From an uncultured Gemmatimonadota bacterium (lineage in GTDB: Bacteria > Gemmatimonadota > Gemmatimonadetes > Longimicrobiales > Gaopeijiaceae): 6,708 nucleotides of DNA. The stretch is taken from the NCBI GenBank assembly GCA_938030915.1, contig CALHIO010000186.1:1-6708 (forward strand). The letters are read 5' to 3'. The position numbers and the translations under genes are program-made. Positions 1 through 6,196 of this stretch are shown one piece after another (positions within the stretch are counted from its first letter, which is position 1; every line of letters begins with the position of its first letter). The notes under the pieces are model-generated. The model was not told where the DNA came from. It worked only from the letters and a program-made list of their open reading frames with translations, and did not search any database.

Positions 1-307
1 CGTCGGCGAGATCAGGGACGAGACCGACGTCGAGGAAGAGGACATCGTGCACATCTCGGACGACATCGTCGAATGTGACGCCGGCGTCGACCTTCGTGAC
101 CTCGACGAGGCTTTGGGTATCGCCCTGCCCCAGGGCGAGCACCGCTCGTTGAACGGGTTTCTCCTCGAGGAACTCGGCCATGTGCCCGAGGCCGGCGAAC
201 ATCTCGTGACCGCCATGGCCAGAATCGATGTCCTCGAGGCGTCGGATACTCAGGTGCTCCGGGCCAGGGTGACCCGCATCGAGACGGCCGAAGCGGAGGC
301 CGAGTGA
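1..307 (+). CDS. CorC/HlyC-type (CNNM-like) membrane protein, C-terminal part only
   Basis: This is the last 101 codons of a gene that begins before the window; the reading frame starts at base 2. The visible protein opens with VGEIRDETD, the sequence normally found at the junction between the CBS-domain pair and the C-terminal CorC/HlyC domain of the hemolysin C/TlyC/CNNM family. What follows (ALGIALPQGEHRSLNGFLLE, then an alternating strand pattern near VLRARVTRIE) fits the FAD-binding-like CorC_HlyC domain. Family members are membrane proteins with an N-terminal DUF21 transmembrane domain and are linked to divalent cation (Mg/Co) transport. The transmembrane and CBS parts are outside the window, so only the C-terminal domain is shown directly. 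The stop shares one base with the next start (TGATG), which suggests an operon with the carbonic-anhydrase-like gene. Family assignment is fairly secure; substrate is unknown. Confidence 0.82.
   Translation, partial: VGEIRDETDVEEEDIVHISDDIVECDAGVDLRDLDEALGIALPQGEHRSLNGFLLEELGHVPEAGEHLVTAMARIDVLEASDTQVLRARVTRIETAEAEAE
295..299 (+). promoter_or_regulatory. Shine-Dalgarno site for the carbonic-anhydrase-like gene
   Basis: GGAGG lies 7 bases before the ATG at 307, inside the end of the preceding gene. The spacing is ideal for ATG 307 and short (4 bases) for the in-frame GTG at 304, so it decides the start in favour of the ATG. Confidence 0.7.
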
Positions 308-864
308 TGGCGACCATTCTCGAGTTCGACGGTAAGCGTCCCCGAATTCACCCCTCTGCCTTTCTCGCTCCGACAGCCGTGATCATCGGTGACGTCACCA
401 TCGGGGAAGATTCCAGCATCTGGTTCGGCGCCGTCCTCCGGGGTGACGACCCCACGCACGGCGTCATCGTGGGTCCGCGCACGAGCGTACAGGAAAATTG
501 CGTGGTTCATGTCGGTCGCTGGGGACCGACGGTCATTGGTGCAGACGTCACCGTGGGCCACGGCGCGAAGTTCGAGAGTTGCATGATCGGAGACCGCACG
601 GTCATCGGGATGAATGCCGTAATCCTTCAAAACGCCGTGGTCGGCGAGGAATGCGTCCTCGCCGCGAACACCGTCGTGCTGGAGAAAGCCGAGATCCCCC
701 CCCGGAGCGTCGTGGCGGGGGTCCCCGGGCGGGTGAAGAAGACGCTGGAGGGTTCTGCAGCCGACTGGATCAAGGGTGGAGGAAGCCACTATGTGTCGCT
801 CTCGCGGGAATACCTGCGCCAGGGCATCGGGACGGGAGATCCGGATGCCGGGACTCAACGGTGA
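307..864 (+). CDS. Gamma carbonic anhydrase family protein (left-handed beta-helix)
   Basis: A 185-residue protein, normal for the YrdA/CaiE/PaaY branch of gamma-carbonic-anhydrase-like proteins, which form trimers of left-handed beta-helices with metal between subunits. Hexapeptide-type repeats run from about residue 24 to 140 (VIIGDVTIGEDSSIW, VIGADVTVG, MIGDRTVIGMNAVIL). Conserved active-site features visible are Arg45-Gly-Asp47, Gln62, and zinc ligands His68 (VVHV) and His85 (VGHGA). The third ligand, normally the last residue of HGAxxH, is Glu90 here (HGAKFE, codon GAG at 574-576). So reversible CO2 hydration cannot be assumed: the metal site may be altered or lost, or the protein may have another role. 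The ATG is chosen because GGAGG lies 7 bases upstream; an in-frame GTG at 304 is less well spaced. The stop overlaps the next gene's GTG start by four bases. The fold assignment is firm; enzymatic activity is uncertain. Confidence 0.9.
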   Translation: MATILEFDGKRPRIHPSAFLAPTAVIIGDVTIGEDSSIWFGAVLRGDDPTHGVIVGPRTSVQENCVVHVGRWGPTVIGADVTVGHGAKFESCMIGDRTVIGMNAVILQNAVVGEECVLAANTVVLEKAEIPPRSVVAGVPGRVKKTLEGSAADWIKGGGSHYVSLSREYLRQGIGTGDPDAGTQR

Positions 865-1040
865 CTGAGAAGCCCATCCCCCAGATCCGCACGCCACCCT
901 CCGGCCCGGGCAAAGACGCCTCGGTGCCGCCCGAGCAGCAGGTCTTCTTCTGCGATCTCTGCGGCAATCAGATGCTGAATCTGCACTGCAAGCTGATCTG
1001 CGAGCGGTGCGGATATAAGCGCGACTGCTCGGACCCTTGA
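861..1040 (+). CDS. Small zinc-ribbon-like protein, six cysteines
   Basis: A 59-residue protein with a GTG start in a four-base GTGA overlap with the stop of the gene before it. The first 28 residues are Pro-rich and probably disordered. The rest carries six cysteines: Cys31-x2-Cys34, Cys43, Cys47-x2-Cys50 and Cys56. Two CxxC knuckles (CDLCG and CERCG) are the usual zinc-ribbon arrangement, so one tetrahedral zinc site is likely, with Cys43 and Cys56 extra. The end (CGYKRDCSDP) looks like a conserved signature I associate with uncharacterised small proteins from several deep bacterial lineages; that is recollection, not a search. The same frame is open upstream to base 498, but that part lies antisense-free inside the previous gene and has no coding character. 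No function can be assigned. Translational coupling suggests co-production with the carbonic-anhydrase-like protein; a metal-related or redox role is only speculation. Confidence 0.78.
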   Translation: MTEKPIPQIRTPPSGPGKDASVPPEQQVFFCDLCGNQMLNLHCKLICERCGYKRDCSDP

Positions 1041-1528
1041 GGCCCGTACCCTTCGCACGACGACTCGCGGCAGCGGGGGCGCTCGGCGTCGTGCTCGCCG
1101 CGCCCGTCGCCGGCCAGCAGCCGGAGGGGCCCGCCGCGCTCGAAGCCTTCGGTGCCCTGGTCGCAGGCCAATGGGAAAGCCCCGGCTCTCGTCACGAGTT
1201 CACCTGGGGCGTCGGCCGGCAGGTGGTTCGCTCCCGAAGCTGGTTCGCTGAAGGAGACGAGTGGACGCTCGTCTCCGAGGGGTGGTGGTACTGGGACCCC
1301 GACGGTGAGACGGTCCGAGGACAAACCGTCGCGGTGAACATGGGGGTCGACCTCTTCGAACACCGGAGCCGGATCGAGGGCCGTACCGTCGTCTCCGATC
1401 TGGTGTCACACGGGGACTTCGGCGGCGTGTACGTCGAACGGTGGACGTTCGACGACGACGGCTACGACTGGGTGCTGGAGCAGGACGGGGCCCGGGTGAT
1501 GGGGGCGCGATACACGCGGACTCGCTGA
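1037..1528 (+). CDS. Predicted exported protein of unknown function
   Basis: A 163-residue protein starting with TTG in a four-base TTGA overlap with the stop of the zinc-ribbon gene. No other in-frame start keeps the N-terminus: the next ATG is beyond base 1330. The TTG start gives a convincing Sec signal peptide: Arg2 and Arg8-Arg9, a hydrophobic Ala/Leu/Val stretch at about 10-22, and a likely signal peptidase I site after Val24-Ala25-Gly26, leaving a mature protein starting QQPEG. There is no lipobox Cys. The mature part is rich in Trp, aromatic and charged residues with short alternating strands (HEFTWGVGRQ, WTLVSEGWWYWDPDGE, VERWTFDDDGYDWVLEQDG), like small beta-barrel, lipocalin-like families such as DUF1579. 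That resemblance is by eye only. It probably acts in the periplasm or outside the cell. The first Ala/Arg-rich codons also fit a real gene because the signal peptide would be unlikely by chance. Confidence 0.72.
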   Translation: MRPVPFARRLAAAGALGVVLAAPVAGQQPEGPAALEAFGALVAGQWESPGSRHEFTWGVGRQVVRSRSWFAEGDEWTLVSEGWWYWDPDGETVRGQTVAVNMGVDLFEHRSRIEGRTVVSDLVSHGDFGGVYVERWTFDDDGYDWVLEQDGARVMGARYTRTR

Positions 1529-1538
1529 CCGCGCCGAC

Positions 1539-2384
1539 CTACACCGGCATTCCCAGCACCGCCGTCATGTACCACAGGACCATGGCATCCCCCCACACGT
1601 ATGAGATCGCTCCCCCACCCGCCAGGAAGACTCCGAAGGGGATCAGGCGGCCCATCTCCATCTCACCGTCCTCGTCTCTCGCGAGTGCAGCCGGGATCGA
1701 ACGGAGGAGGACCGTGACGAGGGCAAGCACGGATCCGAGGAAGATGGTGAAGGCAACACCCCATGCTCCGAGGAAGGCTCCGACCATCATCATCATCTTG
1801 ATGTCGCCGCCTCCCATCGCCTGATCGACGCCAGCCTCCTCCAATCGGCCCGGAGACATCTTCTTGATGATCCAGGTGCCGGCGACCGCGACAAACCAGA
1901 GCACGCCATAGCCGAGCGCAGCACCGATGATCGCGGGCAGCCAATCGATGCCTCCCGGGAGGAAGGCCATGCCGAGACCGATCACCGTGCCTCCGATGGA
2001 AAACTCGTCCGGGATGATGTAGAAGCGCGCGTCGGAGATGGAGATCCCGAAGACGATCGTCAGGAAGACGGCACCCCGCAGCGCTTCCCACGTCGGACCA
2101 TGCAGCGCGAACATCGCCGCCCACATCAGTCCGGTCGCCGCCTCCACCATCGGGTACTGAGGCGACACGGGTTCGGCGCATGCCCGGCACCGCCCACCCA
2201 GAATCAGCCAGCTGAAGACCGGCACGTTGTCGTACCAGACGATCAGCGTCTCACATCTCGGGCAGCGGGATCGCGGACGAACGACGGACTCGTCGACGGG
2301 CCAACGGAGTGAGCAGACGTTCAAGAACGAGCCGATCAGCAGGCCATACAGACCCGCCAACAGCGGAAGGGTCCAATCGATCAA
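1539..2384 (-). CDS. Type IV prepilin peptidase (A24 family, PilD/GspO-like)
   Basis: A 281-residue integral membrane aspartic protease that cleaves leader peptides of type IV pilin or type II secretion pseudopilin precursors and usually also N-methylates the new N-terminus. N-terminal part: GSFLNV at 18-23, then a zinc-binding set Cys41-x2-Cys44 and Cys66-x2-Cys69 flanking WYDNVPVFSW, and PQYPMVEAATG at 75-85. Catalytic aspartates are Asp118 (SDARFYIIPDEFS) and Asp194 in the GxGD-type motif MGGGDIK. Several hydrophobic segments follow. All key residues are present. The frame is open up to 2444, but TTG at 2384 is preferred: it has AAGGAG five bases upstream and produces the short N-terminus before the first membrane segment usual in the family. 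It follows the RNA methyltransferase by ten bases and is probably co-transcribed. No pilin or secretion genes are in the window, so its substrates are unknown. The run of four Met at 197-200 is mildly odd. Confidence 0.93.
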   Translation of the reverse strand: MIDWTLPLLAGLYGLLIGSFLNVCSLRWPVDESVVRPRSRCPRCETLIVWYDNVPVFSWLILGGRCRACAEPVSPQYPMVEAATGLMWAAMFALHGPTWEALRGAVFLTIVFGISISDARFYIIPDEFSIGGTVIGLGMAFLPGGIDWLPAIIGAALGYGVLWFVAVAGTWIIKKMSPGRLEEAGVDQAMGGGDIKMMMMVGAFLGAWGVAFTIFLGSVLALVTVLLRSIPAALARDEDGEMEMGRLIPFGVFLAGGGAISYVWGDAMVLWYMTAVLGMPV

Positions 2385-2389
2385 CAGTA

Positions 2390-2395
2390 CTCCTT
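2390..2395 (-). promoter_or_regulatory. Shine-Dalgarno site for prepilin peptidase
   Basis: AAGGAG on the minus strand ends five bases before TTG 2384 and overlaps the last base of the methyltransferase stop codon (2395-2397). It supports the TTG start and ties translation of the two genes together. Confidence 0.65.
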
Positions 2396-3162
2396 CATTT
2401 TCTGGTGAGCTCGTACATGAGGATCGACCCGGCGATCCCTGCATTGAGCGATTCGACCGCGCCGAACATCGGGATCGACACGACCTCGTCCGCAGAGGCC
2501 AGAACCTCCTCCCGAACCCCAGCGCCCTCGTTTCCGATCACGAGTGCGGTGTGGGGGCCTTCCACGACCCCGGACGACGTCGCGCCCGCAGCCGCCACCA
2601 ATATGGTACGCCCAGCCGCGCTCAGGGCCTCGACCGCGTCTGCCGCCCCGGCCCTCGCGATACGAGCCCTGAGGACGGTCCCGGCCGACGAGCGCACGGC
2701 CTTCGGCGACCAGGGGTCGGCCGTACCGTCCAGGGCGATCACGCCAGCAAAGCCGAAGGCGATCGCCGAACGAATCAGAGTGCCGACGTTCCCGGGGTCC
2801 TGCAGAGAATCGAGCACGAGAATCGGTCCCTCCGCCGAGACCACCTCGCCGAGTCCGCTCCCCTCCTGCTCGCACACGAGCAGGACGCCCTGGGGCGACT
2901 CGGTCGCCGAGAGGGCGTCGAAGGCGGAATCCTCCACCAGATCGACATCGATACCGGCCTCACGCATCCGCTCTCCAATCGCGCGACCCTCCGGGCGCTC
3001 GACGAAGTCCTGACGGAGAACCGCAAACCGGACGCGGACTCCGGCGTCCAGAGCCTCCCGTGCGTTCCGGAGTCCCTCAACGAGGACGAGCCCCTCCCGC
3101 TCTCGCTGTCGCCGGATCGAAAGTCGACCCAGCAGCGTCGCCCTGCGTTGGCTCAGCCCCAT
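2395..3162 (-). CDS. TrmH/SpoU-family RNA 2'-O-methyltransferase
   Basis: A 255-residue SPOUT methyltransferase that would transfer a methyl group from S-adenosylmethionine to a ribose 2'-OH in tRNA or rRNA. The N-terminal substrate-binding domain (about 1-100) includes VLVEGLRNAREALDAG and ends with SATESPQGV, as in TrmH/RlmB relatives. The SpoU catalytic domain carries motif 1 at 114-137 (LDSLQDPGNVGTLIRSA, with Asn125 and Arg131), motif 2 at 206-216 (ALVIGNEGAGV, Glu212) and motif 3 at 230-251 (IPMFGAVESLNAGIAGS), which forms the knotted SAM site. Length and motifs match complete family members. ATG 3162 is chosen because homologues start close to this point; the open frame extends to 3225 but would run into the divergent thiD start. 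The exact RNA target cannot be read from the sequence, so I give no symbol. It is the first gene of a minus-strand pair with the prepilin peptidase. Confidence 0.92.
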   Translation of the reverse strand: MGLSQRRATLLGRLSIRRQREREGLVLVEGLRNAREALDAGVRVRFAVLRQDFVERPEGRAIGERMREAGIDVDLVEDSAFDALSATESPQGVLLVCEQEGSGLGEVVSAEGPILVLDSLQDPGNVGTLIRSAIAFGFAGVIALDGTADPWSPKAVRSSAGTVLRARIARAGAADAVEALSAAGRTILVAAAGATSSGVVEGPHTALVIGNEGAGVREEVLASADEVVSIPMFGAVESLNAGIAGSILMYELTRK

Positions 3163-3230
3163 GACGGCTGCGACCTTTCGGTATGGAACACACTCAAGAC
3201 ACGACCGCACGGGACCGGCAGGCATCCGAC
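3163..3230. other. Divergent intergenic region between the methyltransferase and thiD
   Basis: This is the only place in the window where two genes face away from each other, so promoters for the minus-strand pair and for thiD should lie here or inside the gene starts. It is 68 bases long with thiD starting at 3231, and only 20 bases with the alternative start at 3183. I see no clear -35/-10 pair, operator palindrome or riboswitch; in particular there is no room for a TPP riboswitch before thiD. Confidence 0.4.
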
Positions 3231-4013
3231 ATGCCGGTGGCCCTGACCATCGCAGGCAGCGACTCCGGCGGCGGTGCTGGGATTCAGGCGGACCTCAAGA
3301 CGTTTCATCAGTTCCACGTATTCGGCACGAGCGCGATCACGGCGATCACCGCACAGAATACCACCGGTGTGACCGCGATCCACCCTGTTCCGATCGAAGA
3401 CGTTCGAGCGCAGATCGACGCGGTCGTCTCGGATCTTCGACCCACGGCCGCCAAGACGGGCATGCTCGCGAACGCGGAGCTGGCCGAGGCCGTCGCATCC
3501 GCCCTTCGAGAACATGCCCTGGCCGCATACGTCATGGACCCTGTCATGGTCGCGACCAGTGGGGATCGACTCCTCGAGCATGAGGCCGAGTCGGCTCTCC
3601 GCGACCACCTACTGCCACTCTCGAGCATCATCACGCCCAATCTGGAGGAGGCGGAGATCCTGACCGGGATGGAGGTACGCAGTCTCGAGCAGATGTCCCG
3701 AGCCGCCCGGGCGTTGGTAGACGCGGGTGCCGGCGCAGCGCTCGTGAAAGGCGGGCATCTCGAGGGAGACGCGGTCGATCTCCTCTGGGATGGGCACGAG
3801 GAGCGGCTCTGGCGTCACCCGCGGATCGACACGCGACATACGCATGGGACGGGGTGCACCCTGTCGGCAGCCGTCACGGCAGCACTCGCTGCGGGCGCCC
3901 CGCTACCGGAGGCCGTGGACAGGGGCATCCGGTACATAGGGCGGGCGATCGACACTGCCCCCGGACTCGGCGCCGGCCGAGGTCCGATCAACCACTTCGC
4001 TCCCCCGGATTGA
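3231..4013 (+). CDS. thiD: Hydroxymethylpyrimidine / phosphomethylpyrimidine kinase (ThiD)
   Basis: A ribokinase-fold enzyme that phosphorylates 4-amino-5-hydroxymethyl-2-methylpyrimidine (HMP) to HMP-P and then HMP-PP for thiamine synthesis, in the cytosol. From ATG 3231 it has 260 residues, the usual length. Motifs in order: AGSDSGGGAGIQADLKTF at 8-25 (substrate-binding start of the family), AAKTGML, MDPVMVATSGDRLL, ITPNLEEAEILTG (nucleotide-side strand), ALVKGGHL, and THGTGCTLSAA with the anion-hole Gly-Thr-Gly-Cys that is diagnostic for ThiD. An in-frame ATG at 3183 would add 16 polar residues and leave only 20 bases to the divergent methyltransferase start; 3231 begins right at the conserved MPVALTIAGSD and has a weak GGCAGG eight bases before it. 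Either start is possible. No other thiamine gene is nearby, so it may serve synthesis or salvage. Its 3' end overlaps the convergent phosphorylase gene by 26 bases. Confidence 0.93.
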   Translation: MPVALTIAGSDSGGGAGIQADLKTFHQFHVFGTSAITAITAQNTTGVTAIHPVPIEDVRAQIDAVVSDLRPTAAKTGMLANAELAEAVASALREHALAAYVMDPVMVATSGDRLLEHEAESALRDHLLPLSSIITPNLEEAEILTGMEVRSLEQMSRAARALVDAGAGAALVKGGHLEGDAVDLLWDGHEERLWRHPRIDTRHTHGTGCTLSAAVTAALAAGAPLPEAVDRGIRYIGRAIDTAPGLGAGRGPINHFAPPD

Positions 4014-4821
4014 CCACGCCGAGTCGGGCCACGACACCGGTCACGACTTCGATCATCCGCTGCCCGGCCTGGGCTCCGACAGCGAGCACGTCCTCGTGTG
4101 AAAGGACCTCATGGGCCAGCCCGGTCGCCTTGTTACTGACCAGAGAGAGGACGGCCACCGGTACCCCCGCAGCCCGGGCAACGACGACTTCCGGGACGGT
4201 CGACATCCCGACCACGTCGGCACCCAGCAAGGCGAGCATCCGGACCTCGGCCGCCGTTTCGAACTGGGGTCCGAGCACACCGGCGTAGGTACCCCGAGCG
4301 AGGTCGATACCCGATCGGATGGCCACGTCTCTGAATTCGTGCTGGAGGGCAGCGTCGAAGGGCTGGCTCATATCGGGAAAGCGCTCCTCGCCGGCGTAGA
4401 CGGGGCCAGCGAGGGGACTTCGAAAACTGACGTTGATCTGGTCCTCGATCAGGACGAGGTCACCCGGTGACAGCCGGGGATGGATCGCGCCCACGGCGTT
4501 GGTCAGAAGCAGCGCCCCCACCCCGAGGCGAGCGAGGATTCGAACGGGAGCGACGATCTCTTCCAGTTCGTGTCCCTCGTACGCGTGGAGACGCCCGTCG
4601 AGCAGCACGACAGGCACGTCGCCCAGGGAACCGAACACGAAACGCCCCCGATGTCCCACGACCGTCGGTTCCGGCAGGCTACCGACCTCCGAGAAGGGAA
4701 CGTCCACCGCCTCCGTCACGTGGTCGATCAGACCGCCGAGTCCGGAGCCGAGCACGATCGCGACTCGAGGTGTCCCCCCGACGGCCCGAAGTCCGTCGAC
4801 GTCGCGATCGAGAAGGGTCAA
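3988..4821 (-). CDS. punA: Purine nucleoside phosphorylase (trimeric, PNP/MTAP family)
   Basis: A 277-residue cytosolic enzyme that splits purine (deoxy)nucleosides with phosphate into free base and (deoxy)ribose 1-phosphate. Motifs in order: GSGLGGL at 25-31 (phosphate loop), VGHRGRFVFG at 55-64, GRLHAYEGHE at 76-85, LTNAVGAIHP at 106-115, DLVLIEDQIN at 121-130, GPQFETAAEVRM at 184-195, VGMSTVPEVVVARAAG at 204-219, and SNKATG at 229-234. Glu188 and Asn230 correspond to Glu201 and Asn243 of human PNP, the pair that selects 6-oxopurines; MTA phosphorylases have Asp at the second site. So inosine and guanosine are the likely substrates. The only sensible start is TTG 4821, which overlaps the stop of the transporter gene (TTGA); the next in-frame start is GTG at codon 23, inside the first strand. 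The symbol follows the PunA-type branch and is a family-level label. It forms a salvage pair with the transporter upstream. Confidence 0.93.
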   Translation of the reverse strand: MTLLDRDVDGLRAVGGTPRVAIVLGSGLGGLIDHVTEAVDVPFSEVGSLPEPTVVGHRGRFVFGSLGDVPVVLLDGRLHAYEGHELEEIVAPVRILARLGVGALLLTNAVGAIHPRLSPGDLVLIEDQINVSFRSPLAGPVYAGEERFPDMSQPFDAALQHEFRDVAIRSGIDLARGTYAGVLGPQFETAAEVRMLALLGADVVGMSTVPEVVVARAAGVPVAVLSLVSNKATGLAHEVLSHEDVLAVGAQAGQRMIEVVTGVVARLGVVNPGERSG

Positions 4822-6194
4822 AGGATCATCCCGGCGACGGTCGCGGTCATGAAGGCCGCGATCGAGCCACCGATCATGGCGCGGAGACCCAGCCGGGAGA
4901 GATCATGGCGGCGACTCGGTGCCAGGCCACCGATCCCGGCGATCTGCATCGCGATCGAACCGAAGTTCGCGAAGCCCGAGAGCGCGTACGTCGCAATGAT
5001 GACGGAGCGTGGAGACAGGGCGGTACCGGCGCCGGAGGCGCCCTCACCGAGTGAGCCCGCGAGTTGCAGATACGCGACGAATTCGTTCAGAACCGTCTTG
5101 ATGCCCAGGAGCGAACCGACAAACGGGGCGTCGGCCCATGGGACACCCATGAGCCACGCGAGCGGTGCGAGGATCCACCCGAGAAGGAGTTCCAGCGTGA
5201 GCCCTTCAAAACCGACCAGAGCACCCAACCATCCGATCACCCCGTTGCACATATAGATGAGCGCAACGAACGCCAGCAGCATCGCACCCACGTTCAACGC
5301 GAGTGTGAGGCCTTCCGCGGCCCCACGTGCGGCCGCGTCGATCACATTCACGTCCGGCTTCTCGACCACGATCTCCAACGATCCGACCGTCTCGGGCTGA
5401 CCCGTCTCAGGCATCATGATCTTCGCCACGACAAGGGCGGCGGGCGCGGACATCACCGACGCCGCGAGCATATGGCCCGCAACATCGGGAAAGAACGGGG
5501 TAAGCATGCCCACGTATGCGGCCAGCACACCCCCGGCGACGGTCGCGAAGCCGCCGGTCATGAGCGCCATGAGCTCGGACGGGGTCATCTTCTCGATAAA
5601 CGGTCGGACGAGGAGCGGAGCCTCCGTCTGGCCGACGAACACGTTTCCCGCCGCCGACAGCGACTCGGCTCCGGACGTCTTCATCGTTCTCTGCATCACC
5701 CATGCCGAGCTACGCACCACGCGCTGCATGATCCCCAGGTGGTAGGTCACCGCCATGAGCGCGGAGAAGAAGATGATCGTCGGGAGGACGTTGAAGGCGA
5801 ATGCGGCGCCCGTCTGCGCGACCTGCCCCGGTGCCTCGGCGAAGCCGCCGCTTCCGATCGTGCCGACCGGGACCTCGTTGCGCACGAGATTCCCGAAAAC
5901 GAACGAGGCCCCCTGCTCCGTGAAGCCCAGGAGTCCGACGACGACTACGCTCGCGGCGTCGAAGAGCGCGGTGCCCAATTCGGTTCTGAGAATGAAGAGG
6001 GCGAAGGCGAACTGAAGGCCGACCCCCCATGCGACGAGCGACCAGGAGATTCGACGCCGATCGGTGCTCAACCCCCACGCGACGCCCAGCAGGACCGCCA
6101 TTCCGAGCAACGACCGTGCCCGCTCGAGGATCGGGGTTTCCAGGGCATCGGTCGCGACGACCAGCTGGGTGAGTGCATCTGCTTCGAGCGTCAT
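4818..6194 (-). CDS. Concentrative nucleoside transporter (CNT / NupC family)
   Basis: A 458-residue inner-membrane symporter that imports nucleosides using a Na+ or H+ gradient. It has an N-terminal membrane segment set (about 29-70), the gate-like region at 107-150, then the diagnostic stretch GQTEAPLLVRPFIEKMTPSE from 188 and MTGGFATVAGGVLAAYVG at 212-229. The second half has KTVLNEFVAY at 366-375 and GFANFGSIAMQIAGIGG from 407. Residues matching nucleoside contacts in the Vibrio cholerae CNT structure are present: Gln189-Thr190-Glu191, Glu371, Asn410 and Ser413. ATG 6194 is preferred: it lies two bases after the rhomboid stop with a purine-rich GGTGG five bases upstream (and GGAGG twelve upstream). 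ATG 6206 would add four residues but abuts the GGAGG. The open frame to 6653 belongs to the shadow of the rhomboid gene. The stop overlaps the phosphorylase start. Nucleoside type (purine or broad) cannot be fixed from sequence alone; the neighbour argues for purines. Confidence 0.93.
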   Translation of the reverse strand: MTLEADALTQLVVATDALETPILERARSLLGMAVLLGVAWGLSTDRRRISWSLVAWGVGLQFAFALFILRTELGTALFDAASVVVVGLLGFTEQGASFVFGNLVRNEVPVGTIGSGGFAEAPGQVAQTGAAFAFNVLPTIIFFSALMAVTYHLGIMQRVVRSSAWVMQRTMKTSGAESLSAAGNVFVGQTEAPLLVRPFIEKMTPSELMALMTGGFATVAGGVLAAYVGMLTPFFPDVAGHMLAASVMSAPAALVVAKIMMPETGQPETVGSLEIVVEKPDVNVIDAAARGAAEGLTLALNVGAMLLAFVALIYMCNGVIGWLGALVGFEGLTLELLLGWILAPLAWLMGVPWADAPFVGSLLGIKTVLNEFVAYLQLAGSLGEGASGAGTALSPRSVIIATYALSGFANFGSIAMQIAGIGGLAPSRRHDLSRLGLRAMIGGSIAAFMTATVAGMIL

Positions 6195-6196
6195 TG

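Noticed and set aside
498..860. Longer form of the zinc-ribbon protein starting at 498
   Set aside because: This part is an Arg/Gly-rich shadow of the gamma-carbonic-anhydrase gene in another frame; the four-base GTGA overlap at 861 is a natural start.
1529..1538. Possible terminator between the convergent exported-protein and prepilin peptidase genes
   Set aside because: The gap is ten bases and neither it nor the adjoining bases show a GC hairpin followed by a T run.
2385..2444. Longer prepilin peptidase starting at 2444
   Set aside because: The added residues overlap the methyltransferase C-terminus in another frame and lack a ribosome site, while TTG 2384 has AAGGAG at a good distance.
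2227..3246. A 339-codon plus-strand open frame opposite the methyltransferase
   Set aside because: The opposite strand carries a complete SpoU methyltransferase with all motifs; this frame gives a low-complexity Arg/Pro/Ser/Asp-rich product.
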